Of a stretch of 64,000 nucleotides of DNA, positions 61,378 to 64,000 are shown piece by piece; positions within the stretch are counted from its first letter, which is position 1, and every line of letters begins with the position of its first letter. Under the pieces are notes generated by a model. The model saw only the letters and a program-made list of their open reading frames with translations, was not told the origin of the DNA and did no database searches. Origin of the DNA: Prevotella sp. KH2C16. GTDB taxonomy: Bacteria; Bacteroidota; Bacteroidia; Bacteroidales; Bacteroidaceae. The position numbers and the translations under genes were made by a program. Location of the stretch: contig NZ_FOOW01000003.1 in NCBI RefSeq assembly GCF_900113305.1, positions 1 through 64,000 on the forward strand. The letters are read 5' to 3'.

Positions 61378-63538
61378 AATCATAACGCTGTTCGCGGCTC
61401 TCCTATTGGGCTGCAGCAGCATGCAAGCACAGACAATGATAGGCAAAAACAATATTAAACTCTCGTCAGACCTTATGTCGCCGGAGGCATTGTGGGCTAT
61501 GGGGAGAATCGGCGGAGCACAAGTTTCGCCCGATGGGAAGCATGTGGTTTATCAAGTTTCCTATTATAGCGTAAAGGAAAACAAGAGCCATACCATGCTT
61601 TTCATTCAGTCAACAAAGGCTGGCAAGCAAATCTCCAAACCTACTCAGCTTACTGTAGACGCAAAGAACGAGACAGATGCGGCATGGATTGAAGGAGGAG
61701 AAAAGATTGCCTTTCTCCGCGAAGGGCAGCTTTGGAAGATGAATCCTGACGGAACCGGCAGAGTGAAGCTCACTTCTTCCAAGATAGACATTGAGGGATT
61801 CAAGTTCTCTCCTGATGGAAAACGGGTACTCCTCATCAAAAGTCTGGAATCCCATCAATCCATCCAGAAGAATCCGGAAGACCTCCCGAAGGCAACGGGA
61901 AGGGTCGTTACCGACCTCAACTACCGGCATTGGGACCACTATGTAGAATCGGTGGCACATCCATTTATCGCAGAGGTTACAGGAAACAAGGTCGACGATG
62001 GAATTGATCTTCTGGAGGGAGAGCCCTATGAGTCTCCCACGGCTCCTTTCGGGGGTATCGAACAGTTTGACTGGAGCAGAGATTCCAAAGAGGTGGCCTA
62101 CACCTGCCGCAAGAAGACTGGCGTTGACTATGCCGTCTCCACGGATGCAGACATCTACCTATATAATATAGAGACCAAGGTCACAAAGAACCTTTGCAAG
62201 CCGGGAAACTATGTAGAGCCAAAGATCGACCCGACCAAGAGCATGCGCAATCAGGCCGTAAACCATCAGTCAGGCGATATGAATGTGGGCTATGATGTCA
62301 ATCCCAAGTTCTCTCCCGACGGACAATACATCGCGTGGCAGAGCATGGCCCGCAACGGATATGAAAGCGACCGAAACCGCTTGTGTATCTACAATCTGAC
62401 CACGGGAGAAAAGAAGTATGTAACGGAGAGTTTCGATTCCAATGTAGATGACTATTGCTGGAACAGCGATTCGAAGTCTTTATACTTCATTGGTGTATGG
62501 CATGCGGTGGAAATGGTCTACCAAACCAACCTGAACGGAGAAGTAAAACAACTCACCGACGGCTGGTACGACTACGGCTCGGTACAACTATTAGGAAATA
62601 CCAAGCAACTGCTTGTTACCCGCCATTCATACCTCCACCCGGACGACCTCTTTGTATTAACTCCCAACAAGAAGGAAAAGAAGTCGGAAGTGAGTCAGAT
62701 TACAGACGAGAACAAGCACATTTTCGACCAGCTCGCAATTCCTACTGTCCAACAACGCTGGGTCAAGACAACCGACGGAAAGCAAGAACTTGTCTGGATA
62801 ATTCTCCCTCCGCATTTTGACGCAAATAAGAAATATCCAACCTTGCTCTTCTGTGAAGGCGGACCGCAAAGCCCCGTCTCACAGTTCTGGAGCTATCGTT
62901 GGAACATGTCGATTATGGCAGCACACGGCTATGTGGTCGTTGCCCCTAACCGCAGAGGCCTTCCGGGATTCGGAATGGAATGGAACGAAGCCGTGAGCCA
63001 AGACTGGACCGGGCAGTGCATGGATGACTATCTCTCGGCCATTGACGATGCTGCCGAGAATCTCCCGTTCGTTGACAAGGAACGCCTGGGGGCAGTTGGA
63101 GCCTCTTTCGGCGGTTTCTCGGTTTATTATCTTGCCGGGCATCATGACAAGCGCTTCAAGTGCTTTATTGCCCATGACGGAGCGTTCAACCTCGAGTCGA
63201 TGTATACCGATACCGAAGAGGCATGGTTCTCTAATTGGGAATATGACGATGCCTACTGGAACAAAGACCAGACCGAGGCGGCAAGGCGCACTTACGAGAA
63301 CTCTCCTCACAAGGCAGTAGATAAGTGGGATACGCCTATCCTGTGCATCCATGGGGAAAAGGATTACCGCATCAATGCCAATCAGGGATTCGGAGCCTTT
63401 AATGCCGCACGCATGAGAGGTATTCCTGCCGAACTTCTCATTTATCCTGATGAGAACCACTGGGTATTGAAGCCCCAGAACGGCATCTTGTGGCAACGCA
63501 CTTTCTTCAACTGGCTCGACCGTTGGCTGAAACAGTAA
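61367..63538 (+). CDS. S9 family prolyl oligopeptidase/dipeptidyl peptidase
   Basis: 723 residues from the ATG at 61367 (signal-like ANKIITLFAALLLGCSSMQA). N-terminal beta-propeller (about 45-450) and C-terminal alpha/beta hydrolase with Ser in GASFGGFSVYYLAG, Asp in HGEKDYRINANQ and His in DENHWVLKP. Probably a periplasmic peptidase releasing dipeptides or acyl-peptides. It follows yidC as in many Prevotella and Bacteroides genomes. Confidence 0.92.
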   Translation: MANKIITLFAALLLGCSSMQAQTMIGKNNIKLSSDLMSPEALWAMGRIGGAQVSPDGKHVVYQVSYYSVKENKSHTMLFIQSTKAGKQISKPTQLTVDAKNETDAAWIEGGEKIAFLREGQLWKMNPDGTGRVKLTSSKIDIEGFKFSPDGKRVLLIKSLESHQSIQKNPEDLPKATGRVVTDLNYRHWDHYVESVAHPFIAEVTGNKVDDGIDLLEGEPYESPTAPFGGIEQFDWSRDSKEVAYTCRKKTGVDYAVSTDADIYLYNIETKVTKNLCKPGNYVEPKIDPTKSMRNQAVNHQSGDMNVGYDVNPKFSPDGQYIAWQSMARNGYESDRNRLCIYNLTTGEKKYVTESFDSNVDDYCWNSDSKSLYFIGVWHAVEMVYQTNLNGEVKQLTDGWYDYGSVQLLGNTKQLLVTRHSYLHPDDLFVLTPNKKEKKSEVSQITDENKHIFDQLAIPTVQQRWVKTTDGKQELVWIILPPHFDANKKYPTLLFCEGGPQSPVSQFWSYRWNMSIMAAHGYVVVAPNRRGLPGFGMEWNEAVSQDWTGQCMDDYLSAIDDAAENLPFVDKERLGAVGASFGGFSVYYLAGHHDKRFKCFIAHDGAFNLESMYTDTEEAWFSNWEYDDAYWNKDQTEAARRTYENSPHKAVDKWDTPILCIHGEKDYRINANQGFGAFNAARMRGIPAELLIYPDENHWVLKPQNGILWQRTFFNWLDRWLKQ

Positions 63539-63586
63539 ATTGCGCATGTAACGAATTATCATTTGAGAGAATAAAACATATTAAAT

Positions 63587-64000
63587 ATGACAGAACAAAT
63601 TAAAAAAACACTGAGAGACTCGGCAGCCTTGCGCTGGACAGCCCTTCTCCTTCTGGCACTGGCAATGTTTTGTGCCTACATCTTTATGGATATACTGTCT
63701 CCTATCAAGGACTTGATGCTCAGTGAGCGCGGATGGAGTTCCACGGCGTTTGGCACGATGCAAGGGGCAGAGACCTTCCTGAATGTCTTCGTGTTCTTCC
63801 TGATTTTTGCGGGTATTATCCTCGATAAGATGGGCGTGCGCTTCACGGCCGTGCTTTCCGGTGTCGTGATGCTTGTGGGAGCTGTCATTAAATATTATGC
63901 CATCAGCGAGAACTTTATGGGCAGCGGGCTTGAAGCCTGGTTTACGAACAATCTTAATCATATTCCCGTATTTGAGCAGCTGGGAGTCTCGCCGTTCTAC
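63587..64000 (+). CDS. MFS transporter, partial (5' end)
   Basis: 138 residues to the window edge: MTEQIKKTLRDSAALRWTAL, then membrane segments LLLALAMFCAYIFMDILSPI, NVFVFFLIFAGIILDKMGVR and FTAVLSGVVMLVGAVIKYYA. The loop LDKMGVR is the MFS A-motif region (DRxGRR type). The rest lies beyond the window. Substrate unknown; the upstream peptidase suggests peptides or organic acids, a guess. Confidence 0.8.
   Translation, partial: MTEQIKKTLRDSAALRWTALLLLALAMFCAYIFMDILSPIKDLMLSERGWSSTAFGTMQGAETFLNVFVFFLIFAGIILDKMGVRFTAVLSGVVMLVGAVIKYYAISENFMGSGLEAWFTNNLNHIPVFEQLGVSPFY

Overview
The window looks like a chromosome segment of a Bacteroidales bacterium, most likely Prevotella-like. Reasons: Bacteroidota-type promoters (TTTG, about 19-21 bases, TAnnTTTG) recur upstream of genes; Shine-Dalgarno sites are weak or absent; gene content is typical (GH2 and GH92 enzymes, DUF4886, DUF3078, PD40 proteins); and the gene blocks rplU-rpmA-serS and pyrG-yidC-S9 peptidase-MFS are common in this order. 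The genus is an inference.

Bases 1-15,511 are the integrase end of a GC-rich, HK97-like siphovirus prophage. Reading leftward on the minus strand are prohead protease, major capsid, head-tail connectors, tail terminator, tail tube, tail assembly chaperone, tape measure and two tail proteins, the last cut by the window edge. A divergent plus-strand operon (ribbon-helix-helix protein, sigma-region-2-like protein, HNH nuclease, TerS, TerL, portal) runs back toward the integrase. The integrase abuts the 3' end of a tRNA-Gly gene, the probable attachment site. The tail chaperone carries a textbook -1 frameshift signal.

Bases 15,670-30,650 are core chromosome: four tRNAs, clpC, a GH2 glycosidase, rplU-rpmA-serS, an NfnAB-like fused flavoprotein, a frameshifted DUF486 gene, a PD40 protein, a nucleoside phosphorylase and mnmE. 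From 30.7 to 38.1 kb is an accessory, partly decaying minus-strand region: GNAT and MmcQ proteins, a GNAT gene broken by an in-frame stop, a frameshifted FKBP gene, a redox gene cluster, a hipBA toxin-antitoxin pair and an IS30 transposase remnant. From 38.4 to 64 kb are a DUF4886/beta-helix secreted protein, rubredoxin, ald, nth, an OmpH-like lipoprotein, pepD, a candidate 200-nt structured RNA, gyrA, GH92 and DUF4886 enzymes, a metal P-type ATPase, DUF3078, pyrG, yidC, an S9 peptidase and a partial MFS transporter.

Three sequence-level patterns stand out. (1) The tetranucleotide ACGT seems absent from the whole window except three copies, all inside hipBA. The prophage additionally seems to lack GTSAC and nearly lacks GATC. 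(2) Two families of intergenic palindromes are arranged in arrays with an exact 22-bp period, at 19.0, 22.0, 36.9 and 50.8 kb. (3) Several compact regulatory structures are visible: an operator-like palindrome at the phage divergent promoter, a nested double hairpin between terL and portal, a short promoter-to-terminator RNA at 21.78 kb, and a 33-codon leader ORF overlapping the GH92 start. All k-mer statements come from reading by eye and need a computed count.
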